Assembly: GCA_022574265.1 (NCBI GenBank)
Contig: JACZSI010000002.1
Coordinates: forward strand, 1-30,765
Source: Chloroflexota bacterium
GTDB taxonomy: Bacteria > Chloroflexota > Dehalococcoidia > Lucifugimonadales > Australimonadaceae
DNA: 30,765 bases
Reading direction: 5' to 3'
Shown here one piece after another: positions 22,648 through 29,730 of the stretch. The translations under genes were made by a program, and so were the position numbers. Position 1 is the stretch's first letter, and the number at the start of each line of letters is the position of its first letter. Below the pieces are notes generated by a model. The model saw nothing but the letters and a program-made list of their open reading frames with translations, was not told where the DNA came from and ran no database searches.

Positions 22648-23601
22648 CTAGACCGCGACCTCGCGGCCCATGCCGCGCTCGATGGCCTGATGGTACACGT
22701 GCGCGCCCGCGGCCACGTCCTCGAGGGCGAGGCCCTGGGACTCGAACAGCGTGAGCGCCTCCGGCGACGGGCGCCCGGCGACGCGCCCTCCGACGACGTC
22801 GCGCAGCTCGACCGCGCGCTCCCAGCGGAACACGCGGCGCTCCGCGGCCCATATCAGGTCGCCGCACTCGATCTTCGCGTCCGCCAGGTCGTCGACGACG
22901 ATCAGCTCGGCGCGGCGGATGGCGGCCTCGTCCAGCTCGCGGCGCATCCAGCTGTTGGAGCCCGCGGCGTTCACGTGGGTGCCGTCGCGGAAGGCCTTGC
23001 CGTCCACCACCGGCTCGCGCGCGTTCGTGATGACGCAGACCACGTCCGCCTCGGCAACGGCCGCTTCGGCTGAGTCGACGGCCTCGACCGCGACCCCGAG
23101 CTCCCGCGACATCTCCTCGGCGAAAGTCTCGCGGTGCGCCGGCGTGCGGCTGTAGACGAGCGCGCGCTCGATCGGCCGCACCGCGCAGATAGCCGCGAGC
23201 TGCGTGCGGGCCTGCGACCCGCTGCCGATGATGCCGGCGCTCGAAGCGTCGTCGCGCGCCATGTAGCGCGTCGCGATGCCGCTCGCCGCGCCCGTCCGGA
23301 TCGCGCCGAGTGAGTTGGCCGCTATGAACGCGACGGGCTGTGCCGTCTCGATGCTGTAGAGCAGCACGACCATCTGGCTCCCGCCGCCGCCGCCCGAGAC
23401 GTACGTCTTGAGTCCCGTGAGGCCAAGCTCGGCCGAGGAGGCGGCCATGACCTGCTGCGAGCCACGGGTGTGCGGCACGCGGTACCGGCTCATGTTGGAG
23501 ACCGTCCCGGCCGCCGCCTCCTTGAAGATGCGGTCCAGGGCTTCGAGGGCGTCGCTCATCGTGAGGAGCGCGCGCACCTCCTCGTCGCTCACCATCAGCA
23601 T
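22648..23601 (-). CDS. Ornithine cyclodeaminase/mu-crystallin family protein
   Basis: This 317-residue protein has a substrate-binding half (about 1-115, with GLKTYVSGGGGG containing the likely catalytic Lys) and a Rossmann domain opening AGIIGSGSQARTQL at about 126-139. Family members deaminate or reduce amino acids or imines using NAD(P). ATG 23601 follows AGGAG at 8-nt spacing. It and the downstream DUF971 gene form a two-gene unit flanked by inverted repeat copies. The specific substrate (ornithine, alanine, ketimine) cannot be read from sequence by eye. Confidence 0.85.
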   Translation of the reverse strand: MLMVSDEEVRALLTMSDALEALDRIFKEAAAGTVSNMSRYRVPHTRGSQQVMAASSAELGLTGLKTYVSGGGGGSQMVVLLYSIETAQPVAFIAANSLGAIRTGAASGIATRYMARDDASSAGIIGSGSQARTQLAAICAVRPIERALVYSRTPAHRETFAEEMSRELGVAVEAVDSAEAAVAEADVVCVITNAREPVVDGKAFRDGTHVNAAGSNSWMRRELDEAAIRRAELIVVDDLADAKIECGDLIWAAERRVFRWERAVELRDVVGGRVAGRPSPEALTLFESQGLALEDVAAGAHVYHQAIERGMGREVAV

Positions 23602-23689
23602 GGGGCCTGCTCCTTGGATCAACCGGGGGCCGGGGTGCCAACAGGTTAGCAGCACTGGTGTCGGCACCGTTCGCTGGATCGGATGGGGT

Positions 23690-23813
23690 GTGCAGAGGGG
23701 CGAAGTCCCTTTGCCGGGGGCACGGGGGTGCCCCCCGTAGTTGGTTTTATCACCCCCTTCCTGGCAGGAAGGGGGACGGGGGGATGGTCGAAAGGGTTGC
23801 GGGGCGTCTACGT
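23690..23813 (+). repeat. 124-bp double-hairpin repeat, copy B
   Basis: Starts GTGCAGAGGGGCGAAG. It contains GGGGGCAC-GGGG-GTGCCCCC, an 8-bp perfect inverted repeat, and CCCCCTTCCT-GGC-AGGAAGGGGG, a 10-bp perfect inverted repeat. It is the inverted partner of copy A and ends 30 nt before the dinB stop codon. Confidence 0.8.
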
Positions 23814-23842
23814 CGCAAGAGTCGGGCCGCGGTGCCCGCCGC

Positions 23843-24925
23843 CTATGCCCCCAGCTCCTCCATCGGCAGCTGCCCCGGTGCGTGGACGGGGCGCAGGTTG
23901 CTGATGCCGACGCCGATCAGCCGGACGGGCTGGCCCGGCGCCCAGTTGGACTCGAGCAGCGCCGCCGCCTGCGCCCGGATCACCTCCGCGCTCGCCGTCG
24001 CGGCATGCCCGCTGGCCGAGCGCGTGAGCGTCGTGAAGTCGGCCGAGCGCAGCTTCAGCGTCACGGTCCGTCCCACGAGGCCCTGCTTGGCCAGGGAGCC
24101 CGCCAACCGCTCGGCCATGGCCTCCAGGCGTTCTGCAAGCGGCGCCAGCTCGTCGATGTCCACCTCGAACGTCTCCTCGGCGCTGATCGACTTCGTCTCG
24201 CGCTCCGCGCTCACCGGCGAGGGGTCCTCGCCCTGCGCGCGCCGCTGGAGCACGGCGCCCCACGGCCCGAGCGTGCTGACGAGCAGCGCGACCGGCGCGG
24301 ACGCGACCTGGCCGAGCGTGGCGAGCCCCTGCGCCTCGAGCCGCTGGGCCGAGCGCGGCCCGATACCCGGCAGCTTGCCCACGGCCAGCGGCGCGAGGAA
24401 CGCGGCCTCCTCGCCGGGCCGCACCACGGCGAACCCCGCGGGCTTGCCGCTCTCGCAGGCGACCTTCGCCACCAGCTTGCTCGCCGCCAGCCCGACGGAG
24501 CTCGGCAGCCCCAGCTCGACGCGGATGCGGCCCTGCATGCGGTGCGCGAGCCCCTCGGCCTCGGTCATGTTCTCGGCGACCGGCGTCAGGTCCACGTACG
24601 CTTCGTCGATCGAGACCTGCTGGACGAGGTCCGACTCGCGCGCGAGCACTTCCATGACGCGCTTGGAGTGCTCGCGGTACGCCGGGAAGCGGGGCGAGAG
24701 CACCGTCGCCTCCGGGCAGAGCCGCAGCGCGTGCGCCATGGGCATCGCCGAGCGGCAGCCGAACGCGCGGGCCTCGTAGGAGGCGGCGGCGACGACGCCC
24801 CGGCCCCTCGGCGAGCCGCCGATCAGCAGCGGCTTGCCGGCAAGCTCCGGGCGCTCGAGCACCTCCACGGAGGCGTAGAAGGCGTCGAGGTCGATGAGCG
24901 CTATCGAGCGGTCTTTGGATGCCAC
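23843..24925 (-). CDS. dinB: DNA polymerase IV (Y-family translesion polymerase)
   Basis: This 360-residue Y-family polymerase has ALIDLDAFYASVEV (catalytic D12, steric-gate region) and VSIDEAYVDLT (D107, E108), so the palm active site is complete. A helix-hairpin-helix GKLPGIGPRSAQRLE and the little-finger domain follow. The end GQLPMEELGA may serve as the clamp-binding peptide. I take GTG 24925 as start because it places the conserved N-terminus correctly; no good ribosome site is visible, and longer starts extend into unconserved sequence. Because the catalytic acidic residues are intact it is Pol IV and not the inactive ImuB type. It lies upstream of a wrecked dnaE2 on the same strand. 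Confidence 0.9.
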   Translation of the reverse strand: MASKDRSIALIDLDAFYASVEVLERPELAGKPLLIGGSPRGRGVVAAASYEARAFGCRSAMPMAHALRLCPEATVLSPRFPAYREHSKRVMEVLARESDLVQQVSIDEAYVDLTPVAENMTEAEGLAHRMQGRIRVELGLPSSVGLAASKLVAKVACESGKPAGFAVVRPGEEAAFLAPLAVGKLPGIGPRSAQRLEAQGLATLGQVASAPVALLVSTLGPWGAVLQRRAQGEDPSPVSAERETKSISAEETFEVDIDELAPLAERLEAMAERLAGSLAKQGLVGRTVTLKLRSADFTTLTRSASGHAATASAEVIRAQAAALLESNWAPGQPVRLIGVGISNLRPVHAPGQLPMEELGA

Positions 24926-25035
24926 GGCGGTATCGTAGCGGGCGGGGTGCGAGGGCGCCACGGGCGGGATGGCACGGCGGGTGAAACGTCTGTCCGGTCC
25001 GGTGCGGTCGATGACGCCCATGGCGGGAGACACGA

Positions 25036-25064
25036 AGGGCCACCCTTCCAAGAAGGGTGGCCCT
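25036..25064 (-). terminator. Hairpin terminator downstream of HU gene
   Basis: AGGGCCACCCTT (25036-25047) pairs perfectly with AAGGGTGGCCCT (25053-25064), a 12-bp stem with a 5-nt loop. It lies 47 nt after the HU stop and before dinB. Only a short T-containing tail follows on the minus strand, so efficiency is uncertain. Confidence 0.6.
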
Positions 25065-25111
25065 CTAGCTAACTGTCTGACGGCGTTGGCTGGCGACGGC
25101 CAGCTTGCCGC

Positions 25112-25411
25112 TTACCTCTTGCCGCGGACGGCGCTGGCCAGGTCGGAACCCGGCGTGAAGCCGACGCGCTTGTGCGCGGGGACGGTGACTCGCTGGCCGG
25201 CCTGGCGCCCGCGGATCGCGCGCACCTGGCGCTCCTTGACCTGGCGGGACTCGAATGCACCGAAGCCCGTGAGGACGACGCGGTCGCCCGCTGCCAGGCA
25301 TTCGCGAACGCTATCGAGCACGGCGTTGAGTGCCGCATCGCCCTGAGAGCGGGGGCCTCCCAACTTGGCGGCAACCTTCGCAGCTAGGTCTCCCTTTCGC
25401 AGTGTGGCCAA
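25112..25411 (-). CDS. hup: HU-family DNA-binding protein
   Basis: This 99-residue histone-like protein begins (TTG)ATLRKGDLAAKVAAKLGG and contains VLTGFGAFESRQVKERQVRAIRG and VPAHKRVGFTPGSDL, the DNA-binding arm and core of HU/IHF. HU dimers bend and compact DNA. The TTG at 25411 is chosen because AGGAGGTG lies 6-7 nt upstream and the protein then has the usual family length; the open frame extends further without signals. It has a near-consensus promoter and a hairpin terminator, so it is a single-gene unit. Confidence 0.92.
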   Translation of the reverse strand: MATLRKGDLAAKVAAKLGGPRSQGDAALNAVLDSVRECLAAGDRVVLTGFGAFESRQVKERQVRAIRGRQAGQRVTVPAHKRVGFTPGSDLASAVRGKR

Positions 25412-25480
25412 GTCAACACCTCCTAACGGGTTGGGCCTTGTCAGGGCCGTGGTCAGCGTCAGCACGGACGCGCGCGGCGG

Positions 25481-25510
25481 AGTATAGCATAGCAAAACTG
25501 GGGGTTTCAA
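25481..25510 (-). promoter_or_regulatory. Near-consensus sigma70 promoter of the HU gene
   Basis: Minus strand TTGAAA (25505-25510) and TATACT (25481-25486), 18-nt spacer, in a locally AT-rich stretch unlike its surroundings. Transcription would start near 25474, leaving a leader of about 60 nt before the TTG start. Confidence 0.7.
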
Positions 25511-25562
25511 TGGAGTTGGCGCCGTTGGCTGCAAATCCCGCACCGTTATCGGGCTCCCGTCC

Positions 25563-26357
25563 CTAGCGCCACCACCGGTAAAAGTGGTTTAGCGGGCCGT
25601 GGCCTGCTCCAACGGGGAATGCGCGCCCTATCGCCTCGGTCACGTACGCCTTCGCGTCCGCCACGGCTTCGCCGACCCCTTTCCCGTTGGCCAGCCCGGC
25701 CGCGATCGCCGATGAGAGCGTGCATCCCGTCCCGTGCGTGCTCGTGGTCGCCACGCGCTTCGCCGGTAGCTCCGTGAAGCGCTCGCCGTCGAAGAGCACG
25801 TCCACCGCGTCCTCGCCGAAATGACCGCCCTTGACGAGCACGTAGTGGGGGCCCAGCGCCCGGATCGCCCTCGCCGCCTCCTTCGCCTCCTCCATCGTGG
25901 TCACGGGCCGCCCTGAGAGCACCTCGGCCTCGCTCGCGTTCGGCGTGAGCACGAGCGCCAGCGGCAGCAGCCGCTCCCGCAGCGCGTCCACGGCGTCCTC
26001 TCGCAGCAGACGGTCGCCGCCCTTCGCCACCATCACCGGGTCGACGACCACGACGCCGAGCCCGTGGGCCACGAGCCGCTCGGCGACGGTCTCGATGATG
26101 CTCGCGCTCGAGAGCATGCCCGTCTTGACGGCCGCGACGCCCAGGTCGTCCGCGACTGCGTCGATCTGCGCGGCGACCATGCTCGCTGGCAGCTCCTCGA
26201 CGGCGGTGACGCCGAGCGTGTTCTGCGCCGTGACCGCGGTGATGGCGGTGGCGCCGTAGACCTCGAACGCGGCGAACGTCTTGAGGTCGGCCTGGATTCC
26301 GGCGCCGGCGCTCGAATCGGAGCCGGCGATGGTCAGGGCGACGGGTCTGCTTGCCAC
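25563..26357 (-). CDS. thiD: Hydroxymethylpyrimidine/phosphomethylpyrimidine kinase
   Basis: This 264-residue ribokinase-fold enzyme has ALTIAGSDSSAGAGIQADLKTF at the N-terminus (HMP site), VVVDPVMVAKGG, LTPNASEAEVL and the ATP/catalytic motif STHGTGCTLSSAIAAGL. It phosphorylates HMP and HMP-P to HMP-PP for thiamine synthesis. The GTG start at 26357 follows GGAGGAG. It is the last gene of the riboswitch-controlled operon, 12 nt after tenA, and would activate the pyrimidine released by TenA. No ThiE or ThiM is present in the window. Confidence 0.93.
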   Translation of the reverse strand: MASRPVALTIAGSDSSAGAGIQADLKTFAAFEVYGATAITAVTAQNTLGVTAVEELPASMVAAQIDAVADDLGVAAVKTGMLSSASIIETVAERLVAHGLGVVVVDPVMVAKGGDRLLREDAVDALRERLLPLALVLTPNASEAEVLSGRPVTTMEEAKEAARAIRALGPHYVLVKGGHFGEDAVDVLFDGERFTELPAKRVATTSTHGTGCTLSSAIAAGLANGKGVGEAVADAKAYVTEAIGRAFPVGAGHGPLNHFYRWWR

Positions 26358-26369
26358 GCTGCTCCTCCG

Positions 26370-27041
26370 CTAAACGGGCCAGGCCTCGCGCTTCCAGGCC
26401 ATCTCCCAGAACAGGTACTCGTACCGGCAGCTCGTCACGAACGCGTCTTCGACGGCGCGCAGCTCGCTCGGCGGGAGGCCGGCGCCGACGCGGTCCAGCA
26501 GCTCGCGGCACCACCCGGCGAGCGCGGCGAACTCCGGCGACGCGTACATGTCGATCCACGCCCGGTAGCGGCCGTCGGCGGGCTGCGCGCCGCGCTTGAG
26601 GGCCTGAGCGACGTCGGAGAAGCCCCACATGCAGGGGAGCAGCGCGCCGACGAGCTCCGGGAAGCTGCCCGTGGCCGCGGTCCGCACCAAGAAGTCCGTG
26701 TACGCCCGGCACGTCGGCGCGGGGCGCTCCCGTTCGAGCTCCTCGGCGGAGATCCCGAACTCCTCGGCGTACGCCCGGTGCAGCGACATCTCCGTGGTCA
26801 GCGTCGCGTGGGCGAGCTCGGCGAGGCGCGTCATCGCGTCCAGGTCGGGGGCGCGCGCGGCCGCCAGCGACAGCATCCGCGCGTAGTCGGTCAGGAAGAG
26901 GTAGTCCTGGCGCACCCAGTGCTTGAAGCGCTCGACGTCGAGCGAGCCGTCGCCGATGCCGCGGATGAACGGGTGCTCGGCTTGCGCGTCCCACACGGCG
27001 CTCGCAGCCGCCCGCAGCTTGTCGGTCAGCCGCTCAGCCAT
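26370..27041 (-). CDS. tenA: Aminopyrimidine aminohydrolase TenA (Cys-type)
   Basis: This 223-residue all-helical TenA/thiaminase II protein has HPFIRGIGDGSLDVERFKHW and RQDYLFLTDYAR near the N-terminus, LPCMWGF with catalytic C137, and the C-terminal EYLFWEMAW. TenA hydrolyses aminomethyl-HMP and related degradation products to HMP for salvage. ATG 27041 overlaps the preceding TenA-like gene by 8 nt, implying coupling. Riboswitch control, transporter and ThiD in the same operon support the salvage role. Confidence 0.9.
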   Translation of the reverse strand: MAERLTDKLRAAASAVWDAQAEHPFIRGIGDGSLDVERFKHWVRQDYLFLTDYARMLSLAAARAPDLDAMTRLAELAHATLTTEMSLHRAYAEEFGISAEELERERPAPTCRAYTDFLVRTAATGSFPELVGALLPCMWGFSDVAQALKRGAQPADGRYRAWIDMYASPEFAALAGWCRELLDRVGAGLPPSELRAVEDAFVTSCRYEYLFWEMAWKREAWPV

Positions 27042-27705
27042 GCCCGCCCTCGCGCATCTTGGTCCTCGTGGGCACGAACGCGTTCCAGAACGCGGCCTCG
27101 TGGCGGAGCGCTCGCCGGAACACGTTCGACAGCGCAGGCTCGCGCTCGGCGGGCGCGGCGTCGATCCACAAGCCGAGGTGCGCGACCAGCTCGGCGAGCG
27201 CGGGGTCGGCGTGGATGTCGATCCAGCTTTGGTAGAGCGCGTCGTCCGGACGCCGTCCCTCGGCCACGAGGCGGGAGGCCCAGTCGGCGTAGGTCCCCTC
27301 CGTCACATAAAGGGCCGTGGCGATCTCCTCGAACGTGCCGCGCCGTCCCACGCCCTCCACGAAGCGGCCGAAGCGCGCGGTGACGGGCAGTGGTTCCGGC
27401 CGGCGCTCGGCGGGCGGCGGCATCCCCAGCTCATCGAAGACGCGCCCGAAGAGGTCGTCCTCGGCGCCGAGCAGCGTTTGGAGGAAGGCCGCCAGCGGCC
27501 GCGCCTCCGCGGCGCTCGGCGCCTTGGCGATGCCGTAGGCGACGGTGCGCGCGAGGGCATCGACGAAGAGGTAGTCCTGCGCCATGTACGCGGCGAAGGC
27601 CGGCCGCGGGAGCGTGCCCGCACCGAGGCCGAGCACGAACGGGTGGCGCACCACGCGCTCCCACGCCTCCCGGTGCTCGGCCAACAAGCGCTCGCTTCGC
27701 CTCAA
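27034..27705 (-). CDS. TenA-like protein lacking the catalytic cysteine
   Basis: This 223-residue TenA paralogue shares HPFVLGLGAGTLPRPAF, MAQDYLFVDALAR and the C-terminal EAAFWNAF. The LPCMW motif of the neighbour is LYVTEG here (T135-E136), so the Cys nucleophile is missing, resembling the Glu-type (TenA_E) class. Its TTG start (27705) overlaps the TGA of the transporter gene as TTGA, with TGAGG upstream. TenA_E-type proteins are thought to act on related pyrimidine salvage intermediates. Pairing both types in one operon suggests two successive or complementary steps. Confidence 0.82.
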   Translation of the reverse strand: MRRSERLLAEHREAWERVVRHPFVLGLGAGTLPRPAFAAYMAQDYLFVDALARTVAYGIAKAPSAAEARPLAAFLQTLLGAEDDLFGRVFDELGMPPPAERRPEPLPVTARFGRFVEGVGRRGTFEEIATALYVTEGTYADWASRLVAEGRRPDDALYQSWIDIHADPALAELVAHLGLWIDAAPAEREPALSNVFRRALRHEAAFWNAFVPTRTKMREGGHG

Positions 27706-29213
27706 CGCGCCTCATCCAGGCCGTGGACCTGGCGCGCGAGCTCCGCGAAGTCGTAGCCGGCGCCCGCGCGGCGCCGCTCGGCCACGACGAACCCGGCCGC
27801 CACGGCGCTGGAGACGACGACCGCGACCAGGAAGCTGCCGAGCAGGTTGCCCGACGCGAGGATGTGCCAGATGTCCGTGAGGGGATCGAACGTCCACCAG
27901 CCCGCGAGGCTCTTCGTCGGGAAGAAGAGCGCACCCGCCGCGATGCCGGTGATCGAGCTCACCGCGGCTCCGGTCCCGCCGAAGCGCCGCACGTACACGC
28001 CCAGGAAGACGGGCACCATCGCCCCCGCGCACACCAGGTCGGCGATCAGGAACAGGTAGAGCACGCTGTCGAAGGCATAGCCGACCGCCATCGCCGGCAC
28101 GATGAGCAGCGCCGTGATGATCCGCGACGAGCGTAGGAGAGCGGGCCCGGCGAGGCCTGGGCGGACGCGCGGCAGGTCCGTGGTGAACACGCTCGCCATG
28201 CCGTTGAGCAGCGTGTCCATGCTGCTCATGACCAGCGCCAGCGCCAGCGCGACGAGTGCCACGAGCGCCCAGCCCGGCAGCACGTCCAGCGCGAGCGTGA
28301 ACAGCGCGATGGAGGCCGGGTTCTCATCGCTGATGAGCCCCCGTCCGACGGCCCACAGCCCGAAGAGCCCCGCCGCAATGATCATGGGGATGACGATCAG
28401 GCCCGCCGTGAAGAAGCCGAGGCGCAGGTCGCGGTCGGTCCGTGCCGCGTAGACGCGCTGCCAGAAGCCCTGGTGGAAGAGGTTGGCGGCCAGGATCGCG
28501 ATGATCAGCGTTATGCCGAACTCGATGCCCGGCCGGTGCGAGAGGCTCAGCAGCGCCGGCGCCGTCTCCCGCACCGGGTCGAAGGCGTCGCTCCAGCCGC
28601 CGAGGCGCGAGACCGCGACCGCCAGCAGCAACACGAGCAGCGGCACCATGACGAGGAACTGGAGGTTGTCGGTGAAGATCGAGGCCCGCAGCCCCCCGTA
28701 CACCGTGTATGCCAGCGTCGCACTGCCCACGAGAGCCAGCGTGAGCAGCAGGGGAGCGTCCGTGACCAGCCGGACCGCGCGGGCGATGGCCCCCATCTCC
28801 GCGGACAGGAAGGTGAACATGTACAGCAGCGTGATGACCAGCACCACGGCGTACGTCGCCCGCCCATAGCGGAACCAGACGAACTCGGTCAGCGAGTGGC
28901 CCTCCGGCATGAGGCGGCGCATCCGCGGCCCAACGACCGCGAAAGCGACGATGGGCGCCGCCTGCCCGACGCCGTAGCCGATGATGCCGACGAGCCCCGC
29001 CCACGTGGCGGCCTCCGCCGGAGCGAAGAGTATCCAGGCCCCCATCACCGAGGCCACGGCAGTCGCCATCGCCGTGAGCCCGCTCGTCGAGCGGCGGGCG
29101 CTGATGAAGTCCTCGACCGTCACGATCCTCCCGCGCGCATACCAGATGCCCAGACCGGCCATGCCGGCCATCGTGACGACCGCGACGAGGAAGGCCCAGG
29201 CACCTGTCGACAT
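27702..29213 (-). CDS. Sodium:solute symporter family transporter, predicted thiamine or pyrimidine uptake
   Basis: This 503-residue protein has about 13 hydrophobic segments and the SSS/LeuT-fold signature: an N-terminal GRIVTVEDFISARRS, GVGQAAPIVAF, TVYGGLRASIFTDNLQFLVM and FHQGFWQRVYAARTDRDLRLG. ATG 29213 follows AAAGGAG. It is the first gene after the TPP riboswitch and terminator, and precedes the two TenA genes and thiD. Comparative studies named a riboswitch-linked SSS transporter ThiV, and this may be its counterpart. The substrate, thiamine, HMP or a breakdown product, is inferred from regulation and neighbours. Confidence 0.87.
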   Translation of the reverse strand: MSTGAWAFLVAVVTMAGMAGLGIWYARGRIVTVEDFISARRSTSGLTAMATAVASVMGAWILFAPAEAATWAGLVGIIGYGVGQAAPIVAFAVVGPRMRRLMPEGHSLTEFVWFRYGRATYAVVLVITLLYMFTFLSAEMGAIARAVRLVTDAPLLLTLALVGSATLAYTVYGGLRASIFTDNLQFLVMVPLLVLLLAVAVSRLGGWSDAFDPVRETAPALLSLSHRPGIEFGITLIIAILAANLFHQGFWQRVYAARTDRDLRLGFFTAGLIVIPMIIAAGLFGLWAVGRGLISDENPASIALFTLALDVLPGWALVALVALALALVMSSMDTLLNGMASVFTTDLPRVRPGLAGPALLRSSRIITALLIVPAMAVGYAFDSVLYLFLIADLVCAGAMVPVFLGVYVRRFGGTGAAVSSITGIAAGALFFPTKSLAGWWTFDPLTDIWHILASGNLLGSFLVAVVVSSAVAAGFVVAERRRAGAGYDFAELARQVHGLDEAR

Positions 29214-29246
29214 ACGAGCTCCTTTCGCGGCGGGCCTGCGCGGGGC

Positions 29247-29280
29247 GAAAAGAGAGAGCCGCCTGCGGAAGGTGGCTCTC
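29247..29280 (-). terminator. Intrinsic terminator of the TPP riboswitch
   Basis: Arms at 29271-29280 (GAGAGCCACC in transcript) and 29254-29263 (GGCGGCTCTC) pair over 10 positions with one mismatch. TCTTTTC follows at once. It lies between the aptamer and the transporter start, the expected place for transcription attenuation when TPP is bound. Confidence 0.72.
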
Positions 29281-29301
29281 GATGCCGGAGGAGTCCGGCT
29301 C

Positions 29302-29403
29302 GCGTTGCTCTTCCTCCGCTGGCATTACCCAGGTCAGGTCCCAAGGGTCGCCTCGAGTTTCGTCGAGGCCTCTCAGCCGGGCGCTCCCGGCTCCCCTGAA
29401 CGC
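29302..29403 (-). promoter_or_regulatory. TPP riboswitch (THI element)
   Basis: In transcript orientation the conserved pieces appear in order: GGGGAGCC, GGCUGAGA, an optional P3 extension (GCCUCGA...UCGAGGC with CGAAAC loop), GACCCUUGGGACCUGA and GGGUAAUGCCAGCGGAGGAA. Outer P1 can form from GCGTT (29399-29403) and AACGC (29302-29306). This is a near-perfect thiamine pyrophosphate aptamer controlling the transporter-tenA-tenA-thiD operon. Confidence 0.95.
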
Positions 29404-29428
29404 TATCCGCTATGCGATTATGGCGCCG

Positions 29429-29457
29429 ATGGTAGGCGTGGGGCTGGGGCCCGTCAA
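29429..29457 (-). promoter_or_regulatory. Predicted promoter of the thiamine salvage operon
   Basis: Minus strand TTGACG (29452-29457) and TACCAT (29429-29434) with a 17-nt spacer. Transcription would start near 29422, about 20 nt ahead of the riboswitch P1. Confidence 0.5.
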
Positions 29458-29558
29458 GCGGCCGAGGAGCGCGATGAACGAGCGTGCGCGAGCGGCGCCT
29501 TGGGCAGGCTGCACGGCTTGGTGGCCCAAGTCGTGGGAACCCAGCGCCGTGAATGCTA

Positions 29559-29585
29559 TGGACAATCGGGATTCTGTACTATAAT
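29559..29585 (+). promoter_or_regulatory. Predicted promoter for secreted RskA-like protein gene
   Basis: TGGACA (29559-29564) and a perfect TATAAT (29580-29585) with a short 15-nt spacer. Transcription would start near 29592. Confidence 0.5.
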
Positions 29586-29730
29586 GCCGCCCGACAACGG
29601 CCTCGTAAAGGACTGAAAATCAGGGGCCACGCAGGGCTGATCTGGCGCGCACTGGGCCAGCATAGCTGAGCCCGGCGTGTTTCGCGTCGTAGCCCGAGGC
29701 CCATACCCGATGAGACGTACAGGAGGCGGC

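Larger units (their letters stand above)
29404..29730. other. Divergent intergenic region with two promoters and a structured leader
   Basis: No convincing gene lies here. It holds the riboswitch operon promoter on the minus strand, a plus-strand promoter at 29559-29585 and about 140 nt of leader for the secreted-protein gene. The leader can form nested stems: GGGCT...AGCCC enclosing CTGG...CCAG between about 29635 and 29672. It matches no riboswitch class I recognise. Confidence 0.4.

Noticed and set aside
22295..23641. 448-codon minus-strand ORF spanning DUF971 and the cyclodeaminase-like gene
   Set aside because: Only its last 113 codons are real coding sequence; the rest is a shadow of the neighbouring gene in another frame.
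22087..23813. Repeat-flanked segment as a composite transposon
   Set aside because: There is no transposase and no target-site duplication that I can define, so I call only the repeats and a rearrangement.
23843..24925. Y-family polymerase as the inactive ImuB of an ImuABC cassette
   Set aside because: Catalytic D12, D107 and E108 are present, which fits Pol IV, and no ImuA is seen.
29473..29582. Short plus-strand ORF (MNERARAAPWAG...) with an upstream GAGGAG
   Set aside because: It ends within the TATAAT promoter, shows no family features and overlaps regulatory sequence; probably chance.
29610..29700. Possible c-di-GMP (GEMM) riboswitch suggested by GGCCACGCAGGGC
   Set aside because: The required downstream GACGCAAAG and second-stem elements are missing.
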